Assembly: GCF_013375155.1 (NCBI RefSeq)
Contig: NZ_JABXOF010000013.1
Location: 1 to 64,000 of the forward strand
DNA length: 64,000 bases
Source: Serratia ureilytica
GTDB taxonomy: Bacteria > Pseudomonadota > Gammaproteobacteria > Enterobacterales > Enterobacteriaceae
Direction of reading: 5' to 3'
Each line of letters starts with the position of its first letter. Position 1 is the first letter of the stretch. Below, piece by piece: positions 8,106-18,003 of the stretch. The notes beneath the pieces are model-generated. The model ran no database searches and was not told the DNA's origin. It worked only from the letters and a program-made list of their open reading frames with translations. Position numbers and translations under genes: made by a program.

Positions 8106-9236
8106 TTAGAACTGGTAAACCAGGCCCACGGCAACCACGTTGTCGGTGTTGATCCCGGCAGCGTCGGTGAAGTCGTTGTTGTCCACCAGGTTGATTTTGT
8201 AATCAACATAGGTAGACATGTTTTTGTTGAAGAAGTAGGTCGCACCCAGGTCGACGAATTTGACCAGGTCTTGATCGCCGTAGTCCTTGCCGTTACCGGC
8301 GCGGCCCAGGTCTTTACCTTTGGTCTGGTTATAGCCGACGAACGGACGCAGACCGAAATCGAACTGGTAGTGCGCGTAGGCTTCGAAGCTCTGCGCCTTG
8401 TTGGCGTAGCCGTAAACGCTGCTGTCGGAGCTGCCGAAACGCGCCGCGTTGTAGGACTGGGTGAACATCACCGCCAGGTAGACGTCGTTGGCGTCATATT
8501 TCAGACCGCCGGAGTAACCTTCGGCCTTGTCGCCGCGGCCCATGATGTTCTGGTGACCGTTAGCGCCGTTCTGCTCGCTGGTGCGGCGAGAGTTGAAGAA
8601 GGCGCCCGCCGCGCTGATGCCGTAGCCCATGTCATAGCTCATGGACATACCGTAGCCTTCGCCGTTCTGGCCAAGGACATCGCGACCGTTGTTGGTCTCT
8701 TCGCCATTACCGTTTTTACCCTGGTACTGCAGGGCGAAGTTCAGGCCGTCAACCAGACCGAAGAAGTCGTTGTTACGGTAGGTCGCCAGGCCGCTGGAAC
8801 GCTGGAACATGAACTGGTCGGCGCCGTAGGTCATACCGTCGAACTCAGGCTGCAAGTCGGTATACGCCGCGACGTCGTACAGCACGCCGGTATTACGGCC
8901 GTAGTCGAAGGAACCGTAGTCGCCGAATTTCAGACCGGCGAAGCCGTAACGGGTGAAGTTCTTGTTGTCCTGGTTTTCAGCGTGGTTCAGGTTAGCCTGA
9001 TATTCCCACTGGCCGTAGCCGGTCAGCTGATCGCTGATTTGCGTTTCGCCGCGCAGGCCAAAACGCATGTAAGACTGGTCACCGTCCACGCCGTTGTTGC
9101 TGGAGAAATAGTGAAGACCGTCGACTTTACCGTACAAATCCAGTTTATTACCGTCTTTGTTGTAGATTTCCGCCGCGCCTGCTGTGCCTGCAACCAGCAG
9201 TGCGGGTACCATCAGAGAGAGTACTCGAAGTTTCAT
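8106..9236 (-). CDS. ompC: Outer membrane porin OmpC
   Basis: A 376-residue general porin. The signal peptide is residues 1-21, cleaved before [17 protein letters not shown], the standard N-terminal strand of OmpC/OmpF. It forms a 16-stranded trimeric barrel ending in the terminal phenylalanine (VGLVYQF) needed for BAM recognition. The constriction loop L3 carries [13 protein letters not shown] in place of the E. coli PEFGG motif. OmpC passes small hydrophilic solutes and many beta-lactams and quinolones. The micF gene lies divergently upstream, as in E. coli, and OmpR-like boxes precede the promoter, which supports OmpC rather than OmpF. Confidence 0.93.
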   Translation of the reverse strand: MKLRVLSLMVPALLVAGTAGAAEIYNKDGNKLDLYGKVDGLHYFSSNNGVDGDQSYMRFGLRGETQISDQLTGYGQWEYQANLNHAENQDNKNFTRYGFAGLKFGDYGSFDYGRNTGVLYDVAAYTDLQPEFDGMTYGADQFMFQRSSGLATYRNNDFFGLVDGLNFALQYQGKNGNGEETNNGRDVLGQNGEGYGMSMSYDMGYGISAAGAFFNSRRTSEQNGANGHQNIMGRGDKAEGYSGGLKYDANDVYLAVMFTQSYNAARFGSSDSSVYGYANKAQSFEAYAHYQFDFGLRPFVGYNQTKGKDLGRAGNGKDYGDQDLVKFVDLGATYFFNKNMSTYVDYKINLVDNNDFTDAAGINTDNVVAVGLVYQF

Positions 9237-9370
9237 CGTTATTATCCTCGTTAATTATGTCGAGCTACGGCCACTGCCCTTTTCGAGCATTATTAGCACG
9301 ACTGTGCATTACCATTCTGGTAACAAGGGTTATATTAATCCAGAAAGAAAATGATACCAAGTATCCGATA

Positions 9371-9408
9371 GTGTTTCAGCGTGATTAATAAAGGTTTCAA
9401 AATGTAAA
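9371..9408 (-). promoter_or_regulatory. OmpR binding sites of the ompC promoter
   Basis: Read on the minus strand, TTTACATTTTGAAACC (9393-9408) matches the E. coli C1 OmpR box almost exactly, and a further GAAACACT element (9371-9378) follows at about one helical repeat pair. They lie 135-170 bases before the ompC start, leaving a long 5' leader as in E. coli. Confidence 0.7.
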
Positions 9409-9547
9409 TGTGCGCGAACTTTCACAAAACATTACCGACAAACAAAATAAAGCACTTAAAGACAAAGAATAGATTAATTGATAAAAAATCATGTAGTTAT
9501 ACAAATCTTTAAGAAAAAAAAGCCAACCATACAATTGTACTGGACAA

Positions 9548-9566
9548 TAAGCACATTGTGCCAAAA
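9548..9566 (+). promoter_or_regulatory. MarA/SoxS/Rob box of micF
   Basis: GCAC-N5-GCCAAAA fits the core of the consensus GCACNNWNNRYYAAA. It abuts the -35 position of the micF promoter, whose -10 is TATAAT at 9587-9592, so activation would be of the overlapping type known for E. coli micF. Confidence 0.65.
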
Positions 9567-9598
9567 CGCCGCCTGCACGCAGCCGCTATAATCACCTC

Positions 9599-9681
9599 GC
9601 TATCATCATTATTTTCATTATTACCTTCATTATCCGAAGATAATTTCTGCATACCTTTAACCGGCTTCTGGCCGGTTTTTT
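9599..9681 (+). ncRNA. micF: MicF antisense small RNA
   Basis: The RNA begins GCTATCATCATTA, the strictly conserved 5' end of MicF that pairs with ompF mRNA (and lrp). It starts seven bases after a TATAAT box at 9587-9592 and ends in a stem AACCGG...CCGGTT followed by six T residues at 9676-9681. Position, divergent from ompC, is that of E. coli. With Hfq it blocks translation of the OmpF-type porin mRNA. Length is about 83 bases against 93 in E. coli; the middle is diverged. Confidence 0.88.
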
Positions 9682-9931
9682 ATTTTCCTCCACACTGTCC
9701 TCACAATTTCAATCCGCACAAATAGCACGCAAATAAATAACCTCGCGATATAGTTTCGCCAATTTACATCCGCACTAATTGCTAATCTTTTCTCTTATTT
9801 TGGTCTACAAATTGAATTTGTTTTTCATTTCGTGCTTTATCTCGCAGAATATTGTGTGTCACAGGCAAAATTGGCCGCAGAGTTTCACTTCTGGTAGCCT
9901 GAAAAAAAGCTCACCCTCAGCGAGTAAAGTC

Positions 9932-10339
9932 ATGATGCCATTTCACCCAGAGGCGCTATGGCGGCGGCTGCAAGGCTCCCCCTTCCGCGCCCGTTTCCGT
10001 TTGAATCCCAAAGACCAGAGCTATCTTGACGACAAAGGCTTGCCGCTGATCCTCAGCCATGCCCGCGACTTTATCGATCGTCGTCTGGCCGCCGCCCACC
10101 CCAAAAACGATGGCAAGCAGACGCCGATGCGCGGCCACCCGGTGTTCGTCGCCCAACACGCCACCGCCACCTGCTGCCGAAGCTGCCTGGAAAAATGGCA
10201 CGGCATACCGCAGGGCATCGCGCTGGGCGAGCAGCAAAAAGACTATATTGTCCAGGCGATCGCCCTGTGGCTGGTGCGCCGAGGCGGCGCCAGAGAGGAA
10301 TCAGGCGCGAATCTTTTCGACCCGGATCGCGGATTGTGA
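9932..10339 (+). CDS. DUF4186 family protein
   Basis: A 135-residue protein of the DUF4186 family, recognised by RLNPKDQSYLDDKGLP, GHPVFVAQHATATCCRSCL and EKWHGIPQG. The CC-x2-C cluster with nearby histidines could bind a metal, which is inference. No function is established. The start is taken at the first of two adjacent ATG codons (9932/9935), because the frame upstream of it has no resemblance to the family. It sits between micF and an MFS gene, a place where E. coli goes directly from micF to rcsD. Confidence 0.8.
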   Translation: MMPFHPEALWRRLQGSPFRARFRLNPKDQSYLDDKGLPLILSHARDFIDRRLAAAHPKNDGKQTPMRGHPVFVAQHATATCCRSCLEKWHGIPQGIALGEQQKDYIVQAIALWLVRRGGAREESGANLFDPDRGL

Positions 10340-10393
10340 TAAAAACTGTCAGTAACTTTCGCCACTCTTTTGACCCAAGATCCTGACGCTTAC

Positions 10394-11548
10394 ATGACAG
10401 CCACCTTGTGCAATGAACAGCAAACGCCCGGCGTTCCTCAACAGATCGCCACCCGCCTGGCCTTTTTCGTCGCCGGCCTCGGTATGGCCGCCTGGGCGCC
10501 GCTGGTGCCCTTCGCCAAAACGCGCATCGGCCTCGATGACGGCTCGCTCGGCCTGCTGTTGTTATGTATCGGCGCTGGCTCCATGTTGGCGATGCCGCTG
10601 ACCGGCTTCCTGACCGGCAAACTGGGCTGCCGCGCGGTGATCCTGATGGCGGGGCTGGGGCTTTGCATCGATTTGCCGTTGCTGGCGCTGATGGACTCCC
10701 TCGGCGGCATGGCCGTGGCGCTGCTGTTGTTCGGCGCGGCGATCGGCATGATAGACGTGGCGATGAACGTGCAGGCAGTGATCGTCGAGCGCAACAGCGG
10801 CAAGGCGATGATGTCCGGCTTTCACGGCTTCTTCAGCATCGGCGGCATCGCCGGCGCAGGCGGCGTCAGCGCGCTGCTGTGGCTGGGGCTGACGCCGCTG
10901 CAATCCACCCTGATCACCGTGCTGGCGGTGATCGTGCTGCTGGCGTTCGCCAGCCGCCATCTGCTACGTGACAGCGGCGCCGACGACGACGGACCGATGT
11001 TCGTCTTGCCGCGCGGTTGGGTGATGTTTATCGGCATTCTGTGCTTTATCATGTTCCTGGCGGAAGGCTCGATGCTCGACTGGAGCGCGCTGTTCCTCAC
11101 CACGCTGCGCGGCGTCGAACACAGCCAGGCCGGGCTGGGCTATGCGCTGTTTTCCATCACCATGACGCTCGGCCGCCTCAATGGCGATCGGGTGGTGAAC
11201 TCGCTGGGCCGCTACCGGGTGCTGCTACTGGGCAGCCTGTGCGCCGCTGTCGGTCTCAGCCTGGCTATCGCCTTCAATCACGCCACCGTTTCGCTGGTCG
11301 GCTTTATGCTGGTTGGCCTGGGCGCTTCCAACGTCGTGCCGATTCTGTTCAGCGCCGCGGGCAACCAACGCGATATGCCGGCCAATTTGGCGATCGCATC
11401 CGTTACCACCGTCGGCTATGCCGGTATTCTGGCCGGCCCGGCGCTGATCGGCTTTATCGCTCAGTTTTCCAGCCTGACGGTGGCCTTCGCCTGCGTAGCC
11501 GCTCTGCTGTTGGCAGTGACCGCCAGCGCCAGGGCCGTCACTCGCTGA
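10394..11548 (+). CDS. MFS transporter, YbjJ-like
   Basis: A 384-residue major facilitator with about twelve hydrophobic segments, resembling E. coli YbjJ. It has FVAGLGMAAWAPLVPFAK in helix 1, GFLTGKLGCRAVIL after helix 2 and FHGFFSIGGIAGAGGVSA in helix 5. Substrate unknown. The ATG start fits family N termini; a TTG at 10370 in the same frame is a possible alternative. It ends 20 bases before rcsD and may be transcribed into it. Confidence 0.8.
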   Translation: MTATLCNEQQTPGVPQQIATRLAFFVAGLGMAAWAPLVPFAKTRIGLDDGSLGLLLLCIGAGSMLAMPLTGFLTGKLGCRAVILMAGLGLCIDLPLLALMDSLGGMAVALLLFGAAIGMIDVAMNVQAVIVERNSGKAMMSGFHGFFSIGGIAGAGGVSALLWLGLTPLQSTLITVLAVIVLLAFASRHLLRDSGADDDGPMFVLPRGWVMFIGILCFIMFLAEGSMLDWSALFLTTLRGVEHSQAGLGYALFSITMTLGRLNGDRVVNSLGRYRVLLLGSLCAAVGLSLAIAFNHATVSLVGFMLVGLGASNVVPILFSAAGNQRDMPANLAIASVTTVGYAGILAGPALIGFIAQFSSLTVAFACVAALLLAVTASARAVTR

Positions 11549-11568
11549 TTCAGGAATGCGCAGCCACT

Positions 11569-14271
11569 ATGCAAAATAAACAACTGACCATTAGCTCCAG
11601 CAATATCACTCGCTGCTTCCTGCTATTTATCGTGCTGCTGACGATCGGCATCGGCCTGTATGGCTACAACTACACCAACGCCTGGCTGGCGGAAAAGAAG
11701 TACACGCTGAACAGCATCGCCGGTTCGCTGCAAAAGCGCATCGATACCTATCGCTACATGACCTATCAGGTCTATGACAAATTCGGCAACGCGCCGGCGC
11801 AGAATGTCGATCCCGGTTTGCAGGAAACCCGCCTGCGCCCCGACGTCTACTATGTCGAGAAGCCGCACAAGAAAACCGACGCGGTGATCTTCGGCAGCCA
11901 TGACGAGAACACGCTGGCGATGATCGCCAACATCTCGGACTACCTGGACAACCGTTGGGGCGCCAAGACCGAGAGCTACGCCATGTATTACCTCAATGGT
12001 CAGGACAACAGCCTCAGTCTGATCACCACTCAGCCGCTCAAAGAGCTGGCTTCGCGCTTTAGGGAAAGCTACCTGACCACTTCGGCGGACGAACGCCGCG
12101 CCGAGATGCTGCAACAGGCCAATATGCTCGACGAACGCGAGAGCTTTTCCGATCTGCGCAAACAGCGCTTCCAGAACGCCTATTCATTCTCGATTCGCAC
12201 CACCTTTAATCAGCCGGGACATCTGGCGACGGTGATCGCCTTCGACTTGCCGATCAACGACATCATTCCGGCCAACCTGGCCCGCGCCAATTTCCTGCTG
12301 CAGCCGGACGATGTCGAGCTCGACGACAGCGCCATCCCGGCGGAAACCGCCCTCGGCGCCCAGGCGGCGATGAGCGGCGGCTGGGTGGAGTTCAGCGCCG
12401 CCCTGCCCAATGCGCCGTTGAAGGTGGTGTATCGCGTTTCGGCCATTAATCTTGCCATAGACCTGCTGCGCAACAACATCTGGCTGATCGCGGTCAATCT
12501 GCTGCTGTTGGCGCTCTCGATGCTGAGCATCTACTTTATCCGCCGCCAGTACATCCGCCCGAGCGAAAACATGGCGGTTGAGCTGGAGGCCGAGCGCGCG
12601 CTGAATCAGGAAATCGTCTCCAGCCTGCCCTCCGGCCTGCTGGTTTACAGCTTCGCCAACAATGCGGTGATCGCCAGCAACAAAATCGCCGAGCACCTGC
12701 TGCCGCACCTCAGCCTGCAAAAAATCGCCCATATGGCCGAACAGCATCACGGCGTCATTCAGGCAACGGTCAACAACGAGGTGTATGAAATCCGCATTTT
12801 CCGCAGCCAGCTATCGCCGGATACCTACCTGTTCCTGATGCACGATCAAGATAAAGAGGTCATGGTGAACAAGCGGCTGCAGCAGGCACGGCGTGAATAC
12901 GACAAGAACGTGCAGGCGCGCAAACTGATGTTGCACAACCTGGGCATCGAACTGAATCAGCCGGTGCGCCAGATGCACGATCTGGTCGACAGCCTGCGCA
13001 ACCAGCCGGATCAGGAACAACAGCAGGCGCTGCTGGGCCAACTGACGGCGGCGTCGTCATCGGTGCTGGGATTGATCGATAACATCACTCTGCTGACGCG
13101 GCTGGAAACCCAGGACTGGCAACCGACGCGCGAGCCGTTCAACCCGGCGGCGATGATCGACGAGTTGCTGCTGGAAGCCCTGCCCGCTCTCAATCAAAAG
13201 GGGCTGGCGCTGTTCAAGCATTTCCAGTTGGACGTCGAACAGAACTACATCGGCGACGCCAACGCGCTGCGCAAAGTGATCTCACTGCTGGTGCATTACG
13301 CCATTATCACCACCGCCTGCGGTAAGATTTCTCTGGTCATCGACCATGAGCCCGAACACCCGGATCGCCTGATTTTCCAAATCAACGACACCGGCTCCGG
13401 CATCTCCAACGAAGAGATCAGCAATCTCAATTACCCGTTCCTCAGCCAGACGCTGGTGGACCGCTTCAACCACGGTTCCGGCCTCACTTTCTTCCTGTGC
13501 AATCAGCTGTGCAAAAAGCTTAACGGCCAGTTGGACATTCGCAGCAAAGTGGATATCGGCACTCGCTATACCATTCGCGTCGCCATGGAGATGGAGAGAA
13601 AAGAGCCGCAGGAACAGGAAAAGCTGCTCGACGGCGTCACCGCCCTGCTGGACATCACGTCAGATGAAGTGCGCGGCATCGTGACCCGCCTGTTGCAGGC
13701 TTACGGCGCCGACTGCCTCGTCGCCGAAGATCGCGCGGTCAACCGCGATTATGACGTGCTGCTGACCGATAACCCGCAGCGAGCCGATGATTACACGCTG
13801 TTGCTGGCGACCGATGAACCGGGTTGGCAAGCGCTGGATAAACGCTACATTCGGGTGAACTATAACCTGAACGGCGCATTAATCGACGCCGTGCTGATGC
13901 TGATCGAACAGCAAATGGCCGCGCTGGAGCAGGAAGAAAGTCCGCTTTCATTGAGCTCAGAAGATATCCAACTCTATGAAAAACAATTGAAATCAAGTGA
14001 TTACTATGGGCTGTTTGTCGATACAGTACCCGATGATGTCAAAAAACTGTATACTGAGGCGGGCAGCAGTGATTTCAATGCGCTGTCACAAACCGCACAC
14101 CGCCTGAAAGGCGTGTTTGCCATGTTAAATCTGCTTCCCGGCAAGCAGCTGTGCGAATCGTTAGAACAGCGCATCGCAGAAGGTGATGCGCCCGAGATCG
14201 AGAATAACATCAGTCAGATTGATTTTTTCGTCAGCAGACTGCTGAAGCAAGGTAGCCAACAACATGAATAA
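11569..14271 (+). CDS. rcsD: Phosphotransfer intermediate protein RcsD
   Basis: A 900-residue inner membrane protein (E. coli 890) of the Rcs phosphorelay. It has an N-terminal transmembrane helix (about 15-35), a periplasmic domain, a second helix near 305-325, a degenerate histidine-kinase-like domain and a C-terminal HPt domain. The HPt histidine is H844 in TAHRLKGVF. It receives phosphate from RcsC and passes it to RcsB. The start MQNKQLTISSS was chosen by family; the frame is open much further upstream, but that part overlaps the MFS gene. Its end overlaps rcsB by eight bases, so the two are translationally linked. Confidence 0.96.
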   Translation: MQNKQLTISSSNITRCFLLFIVLLTIGIGLYGYNYTNAWLAEKKYTLNSIAGSLQKRIDTYRYMTYQVYDKFGNAPAQNVDPGLQETRLRPDVYYVEKPHKKTDAVIFGSHDENTLAMIANISDYLDNRWGAKTESYAMYYLNGQDNSLSLITTQPLKELASRFRESYLTTSADERRAEMLQQANMLDERESFSDLRKQRFQNAYSFSIRTTFNQPGHLATVIAFDLPINDIIPANLARANFLLQPDDVELDDSAIPAETALGAQAAMSGGWVEFSAALPNAPLKVVYRVSAINLAIDLLRNNIWLIAVNLLLLALSMLSIYFIRRQYIRPSENMAVELEAERALNQEIVSSLPSGLLVYSFANNAVIASNKIAEHLLPHLSLQKIAHMAEQHHGVIQATVNNEVYEIRIFRSQLSPDTYLFLMHDQDKEVMVNKRLQQARREYDKNVQARKLMLHNLGIELNQPVRQMHDLVDSLRNQPDQEQQQALLGQLTAASSSVLGLIDNITLLTRLETQDWQPTREPFNPAAMIDELLLEALPALNQKGLALFKHFQLDVEQNYIGDANALRKVISLLVHYAIITTACGKISLVIDHEPEHPDRLIFQINDTGSGISNEEISNLNYPFLSQTLVDRFNHGSGLTFFLCNQLCKKLNGQLDIRSKVDIGTRYTIRVAMEMERKEPQEQEKLLDGVTALLDITSDEVRGIVTRLLQAYGADCLVAEDRAVNRDYDVLLTDNPQRADDYTLLLATDEPGWQALDKRYIRVNYNLNGALIDAVLMLIEQQMAALEQEESPLSLSSEDIQLYEKQLKSSDYYGLFVDTVPDDVKKLYTEAGSSDFNALSQTAHRLKGVFAMLNLLPGKQLCESLEQRIAEGDAPEIENNISQIDFFVSRLLKQGSQQHE

Positions 14272-14914
14272 CCTGAACGTAATTATTGCTGATGACCATC
14301 CTATCGTACTGTTTGGCATCCGGAAGTCACTTGAGCAAATTGAATGGGTGAATGTCGTTGGGGAGTTCGAAGACTCAACCGCACTGATCAACAATCTGTC
14401 CAAGCTGGATGCCAACGTGCTGATCACCGATCTGTCGATGCCGGGTGACAAGTATGGCGACGGCATCACGCTGATTAAGTACATCAAGCGTCATTATCCG
14501 CAGTTGTCGATCATCGTGCTGACCATGAACAACAACCCGGCGATCCTGAGCGCGGTATTGGATCTGGATATCGAAGGCATCGTGCTGAAACAAGGCGCGC
14601 CGACCGATCTGCCGAAGGCGCTGGCCGCCCTGCAGAAAGGCAAGAAGTTCACGCCGGAAAGCGTCTCCAAACTGCTGGAGAAAATCAGCGCCAGCGGCTA
14701 TGGCGACAAACGCCTGTCGCCGAAAGAGAGCGAAGTGCTGCGTCTGTTCGCCGAAGGTTTCCTGGTGACCGAAATCGCCAAGAAACTCAACCGCAGCATC
14801 AAAACCATCAGCAGCCAGAAGAAATCGGCGATGATGAAGCTGGGCGTCGAAAACGACATCGCCCTGCTCAACTACCTCTCGTCCGTCAGCATGACGCCGT
14901 TGGACAAAGACTAA
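14264..14914 (+). CDS. rcsB: Response regulator RcsB
   Basis: A 216-residue two-domain regulator of normal length. The receiver has D10/D11, the phospho-acceptor D56 (ITDLSMPGD) and a C-terminal LuxR-type helix-turn-helix (KRLSPKESEVLRLFAEGF onward). RcsB alone or with RcsA and other partners controls capsule, flagella, osmoregulated genes and, in Serratia, motility and secreted products. It is the second gene of rcsDB and faces rcsC across a shared terminator. Confidence 0.97.
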   Translation: MNNLNVIIADDHPIVLFGIRKSLEQIEWVNVVGEFEDSTALINNLSKLDANVLITDLSMPGDKYGDGITLIKYIKRHYPQLSIIVLTMNNNPAILSAVLDLDIEGIVLKQGAPTDLPKALAALQKGKKFTPESVSKLLEKISASGYGDKRLSPKESEVLRLFAEGFLVTEIAKKLNRSIKTISSQKKSAMMKLGVENDIALLNYLSSVSMTPLDKD

Positions 14915-14940
14915 AGCCCGCCTCACGGCAGGTTAACGCC

Positions 14941-14970
14941 AAACAGGCACGGCATCCGCCGTGCCTGTTT
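14941..14970. terminator. Bidirectional terminator between rcsB and rcsC
   Basis: Perfect 13-base arms (AAACAGGCACGGC/GCCGTGCCTGTTT) around ATCC, with T-rich or A-rich flanks on both sides, lie between two convergent genes. Confidence 0.88.
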
Positions 14971-14975
14971 GCTTT

Positions 14976-17837
14976 TCAGGCCTCGCTGCGGTTGTAGCGT
15001 ACCTGCTGGCTGTAATAAGCCAATGTCTGCTCCAGCGTCTCCAGCGTAACCGGTTTCGACAGGCAATTATCCATGCCCGCCTCGAGACAGCGCTGCTTCT
15101 CCTCCGCCAACGCGTTCGCCGTCACGCCGATCACCGGCGCGCTGAACTGCATCTCCCGCAGCGCCTGCGTCAGGCGATAGCCGTCCATGTTCGGCATATT
15201 GACGTCGGTCAACACAATATCGACGTGGTGCTGTTTCAGTACGGCGAGCGCGTCTACGCCGTCGTTGGCGGTCACCACCTGATACCCCAGCGACCCCAGC
15301 TGATCGGAAAGCAGACGACGGTTGATCGGATGATCGTCGACCACCAGCAGATGAATATCGCCGTTGTCCGCCGCGCTGGCCTTGGCGGGCACCGGCAGCT
15401 GCACCAGCGCCTCTGCCGCGCCGTTGCCGACGCCGAACAATCGGTTGATCAAGGTCAGCGTTTCACGCGGCGTAGAGGTGCTGTGCATCCAATAGCCTGG
15501 CCGGGTTTCCAGCGACGGGCCGATATGTTCGGTCGAGAACTGGATCTGAGCCAACAGCGGCGTGTTCAGCATCAGCGGATAGTCGCTGAGCATCACTTCG
15601 TCGGCGGCGGTCTCCTGCCCGTCATAGCGCTGGATATCGGCGCCGTAGCCGCCCAGAATCGCCATCAGGTAGCTTTCCAGCCGCTGATTGCGGATATCCA
15701 GCCACAGCCGCCGGCCCTGCCAGGTATCGCTGGCCTGCGGGATCGGGAACTGGGCGTTAAACAATGGAATGCGAATGCTGAACAAGCTGCCCAGCCCCGG
15801 TTCGGACTCGACGGAGACGTCGCCGTCCATCAGGTTGACCAATTTCTCGCAGATCGCCAGCCCCAAACCGGTGCCCTGGAAGTGGCGCTGCACGCCGGTG
15901 CCCACCTGGAAGAACGGATCGAACAGGCGTGAGATCTCCTTCTCCGGAATACCGACGCCGGTATCGCGCACGCTGAATTCCAGGTAGCTGCCGCGGGTGC
16001 AGACCTGCAGCACGATGCAGCCGGTATCGGTGAACTTGATGGCGTTGTTCACCAGGTTGGACAGCACCTGCTGCAGCCGCACCGGATCGCCGAAGATACG
16101 CTCCGGCACGTTTTGCTCGATAAAGCAGTACAGCCCCAAACGTTTCTTCACCACCAACGGCAAATAGTTGCCGGCGATATGGGTGATCACCTCCAGGCAG
16201 GAGAACTCACGCGGTTCAATCTTCAGCTGCTCGGACTCGATTTTGGAGAAGTCGAGAATATCGCTGATGATTTTAAGCAGCAGCCCGGAAGAGTTGTTCA
16301 TCGCATTCACCAGCCGATCGACCCCTGGCGGTAACGCCTTGGTCTGCAGCAGATCGAGGTTGCCGATAATGCCGTACAGCGGCGTGCGCAGCTCATGGCT
16401 GACGGTGGCCAGGAACATCGATTTAGACTGGCTGGCCTGCTCCGCCGCCGCCGCCATCTCCTGCAGCGACTCTTCCATTTTCACGCGCGCGCTGACGTCC
16501 ACCAGCACGCAGATCGCTACCTCTTCGTTGCGGTAACGCGAATGGACAAAGCTGATCTGCAGGTTATTGTTGTTGCTGGTCATCACATCGACGAAGTTCG
16601 CCTGCTGTTCGCAGATGATGCGCGTAATGCGATCGCGATCTTCGTGGGTCAACAGGTTGATGTAGTTGTGCGCCAGTTCGTTACTCAGAATATTGGTGCC
16701 ATCGCTGATGCGCAGGATACAGATGCCCACCGGCGCCGAGGCGACGATCTTGCGGTTGAACTGTTCGTGTTCTTCCAGCCGGAAGGCATTGTCCTCCGCC
16801 GGCAGGAACATCTTGCGCTCAAACAGCCACGCCAGCGTGAACAGCACGATAGCCGACAACAGGTTCAGCAACAGCGCATTGAGGATCAGCATTTTGAAGC
16901 GTTCCACCACGCTTTTCACCGGCAGCGCATAAACGATGCTCAGCGATGAAGGCGGCAGCGCTTTTTTCAGGATCAGATCGCGGTAGTTGTCGACATAACC
17001 GAAGTAAGCATGCTCTTCGGGGTAGCTGTTGAGCGCAGCGGCATAGCGATCGCCATCCGCCAGGCGCAGTATCGGATCGTTGTTTTCATCCAGCAGCGTG
17101 ACACCGATCGGCAGGTTGCCGGCGGTGACGAAATCTTCCAGCCGGACGGTTTGCTCGATGCCCAGCAGCGCCTCCAGCTTGTTGCCGATATAGAGAGGCG
17201 TCAGCACATACAGATAACCGATGTCAGGCCGCTGCGCGCTGGGGCTAATCCAATACAGGTTGTTGTCTTTGTCCAGATTCTTGGCGTTGCGGTATTTCAG
17301 AATGCGCTCGTGCAGCAGCTTCAGCATGTTTTCCCGGTTGGCGACCGCGTTGCCGCCGCCGAATTCCGCCAGACACAGGCTGTCGCCGCCGATAAAGAAC
17401 ACCCGGTTGAGATCGTAGGCCGCCACGAAGTTCTCTTTCCAATACTGGATCAGGCCGCTCAGCGAATCGAGTGAACTGCGGTAAGTGGCGCTCAGGGCGC
17501 AGTTAGACTCTGGATACAGCGGATAGAATTGCGGTGGGCTGCCCTTGCCGGGGATCACGCCGCTGAACATGTCCAGGCCGCTGACCGAACCGTTGAGGCG
17601 GTTTTCCGCCATGTACTTGATGTCGCGTATGATGTCGGCGGAATGGCGAATATAGCCCTGCGCCTGATCGAAATTGAGGTTGTACTCCTGGCGGATGTCC
17701 GATTCTTTCTGATGCAGGATATTCAGAATATAAAAGGTGGTGAGCAGCGCTCCCAACGACCACAGCAAAATCGCCAGCACCCGGAACAGATAGCGGGATA
17801 TCTTCAGCGTAGTTCGAAAAGAGGCTAAATATTTCAA
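14976..17837 (-). CDS. rcsC: Hybrid sensor kinase RcsC
   Basis: A 953-residue hybrid histidine kinase (E. coli 949). It starts MKYLASFRTTLK as in E. coli, has transmembrane helices near 18-40 and 315-337 around a periplasmic domain, a PAS-like segment, dimerisation histidine H481 (TVSHELRTPLYG), an ATPase with DTGVGIPEKE and GTGLGLAI, and a C-terminal receiver with phospho-acceptor D878 (LTDVNMPNMDGY). It senses envelope stress through IgaA and RcsF and feeds RcsD. It is transcribed toward rcsB and lies downstream of gyrA, separated by a terminator. Confidence 0.97.
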   Translation of the reverse strand: MKYLASFRTTLKISRYLFRVLAILLWSLGALLTTFYILNILHQKESDIRQEYNLNFDQAQGYIRHSADIIRDIKYMAENRLNGSVSGLDMFSGVIPGKGSPPQFYPLYPESNCALSATYRSSLDSLSGLIQYWKENFVAAYDLNRVFFIGGDSLCLAEFGGGNAVANRENMLKLLHERILKYRNAKNLDKDNNLYWISPSAQRPDIGYLYVLTPLYIGNKLEALLGIEQTVRLEDFVTAGNLPIGVTLLDENNDPILRLADGDRYAAALNSYPEEHAYFGYVDNYRDLILKKALPPSSLSIVYALPVKSVVERFKMLILNALLLNLLSAIVLFTLAWLFERKMFLPAEDNAFRLEEHEQFNRKIVASAPVGICILRISDGTNILSNELAHNYINLLTHEDRDRITRIICEQQANFVDVMTSNNNNLQISFVHSRYRNEEVAICVLVDVSARVKMEESLQEMAAAAEQASQSKSMFLATVSHELRTPLYGIIGNLDLLQTKALPPGVDRLVNAMNNSSGLLLKIISDILDFSKIESEQLKIEPREFSCLEVITHIAGNYLPLVVKKRLGLYCFIEQNVPERIFGDPVRLQQVLSNLVNNAIKFTDTGCIVLQVCTRGSYLEFSVRDTGVGIPEKEISRLFDPFFQVGTGVQRHFQGTGLGLAICEKLVNLMDGDVSVESEPGLGSLFSIRIPLFNAQFPIPQASDTWQGRRLWLDIRNQRLESYLMAILGGYGADIQRYDGQETAADEVMLSDYPLMLNTPLLAQIQFSTEHIGPSLETRPGYWMHSTSTPRETLTLINRLFGVGNGAAEALVQLPVPAKASAADNGDIHLLVVDDHPINRRLLSDQLGSLGYQVVTANDGVDALAVLKQHHVDIVLTDVNMPNMDGYRLTQALREMQFSAPVIGVTANALAEEKQRCLEAGMDNCLSKPVTLETLEQTLAYYSQQVRYNRSEA

Positions 17838-17925
17838 TCGGATACCATACGAAAGTCAGTGGCGGCGCGCGTTGTCGCCGGCGCAGCGGCCGGCGGCTCG
17901 GTGCGCCAATTAAACCATATAACTG

Positions 17926-17958
17926 AAAAAGGGCCTAGCATCGCTGCCAGGCCCTTTT
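17926..17958 (-). terminator. gyrA terminator
   Basis: On the minus strand AAAAGGGCCTGGCA, loop GCGA and TGCTAGGCCCTTTTT form a stem with one mismatch, ending in T residues. It separates gyrA from rcsC. Confidence 0.85.
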
Positions 17959-18003
17959 GTCTCAGTGCATTACGGTGTCGGCATGCCGACGCCCTCACCT
18001 TGC

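Noticed and set aside
8004..9254. A 416-codon plus-strand frame across ompC
   Set aside because: Antisense to the porin, with a valine-rich product typical of a mirrored beta-barrel coding sequence.
9779..9931. 51-codon N-terminal extension of the DUF4186 frame
   Set aside because: The extension is AT-rich spacer sequence just after the micF terminator, with no family similarity; two ATG codons at 9932/9935 fit the family.
11017..11568. Upstream extension of the rcsD frame
   Set aside because: It overlaps the MFS gene in another frame; RcsD homologues begin at the ATG at 11569.
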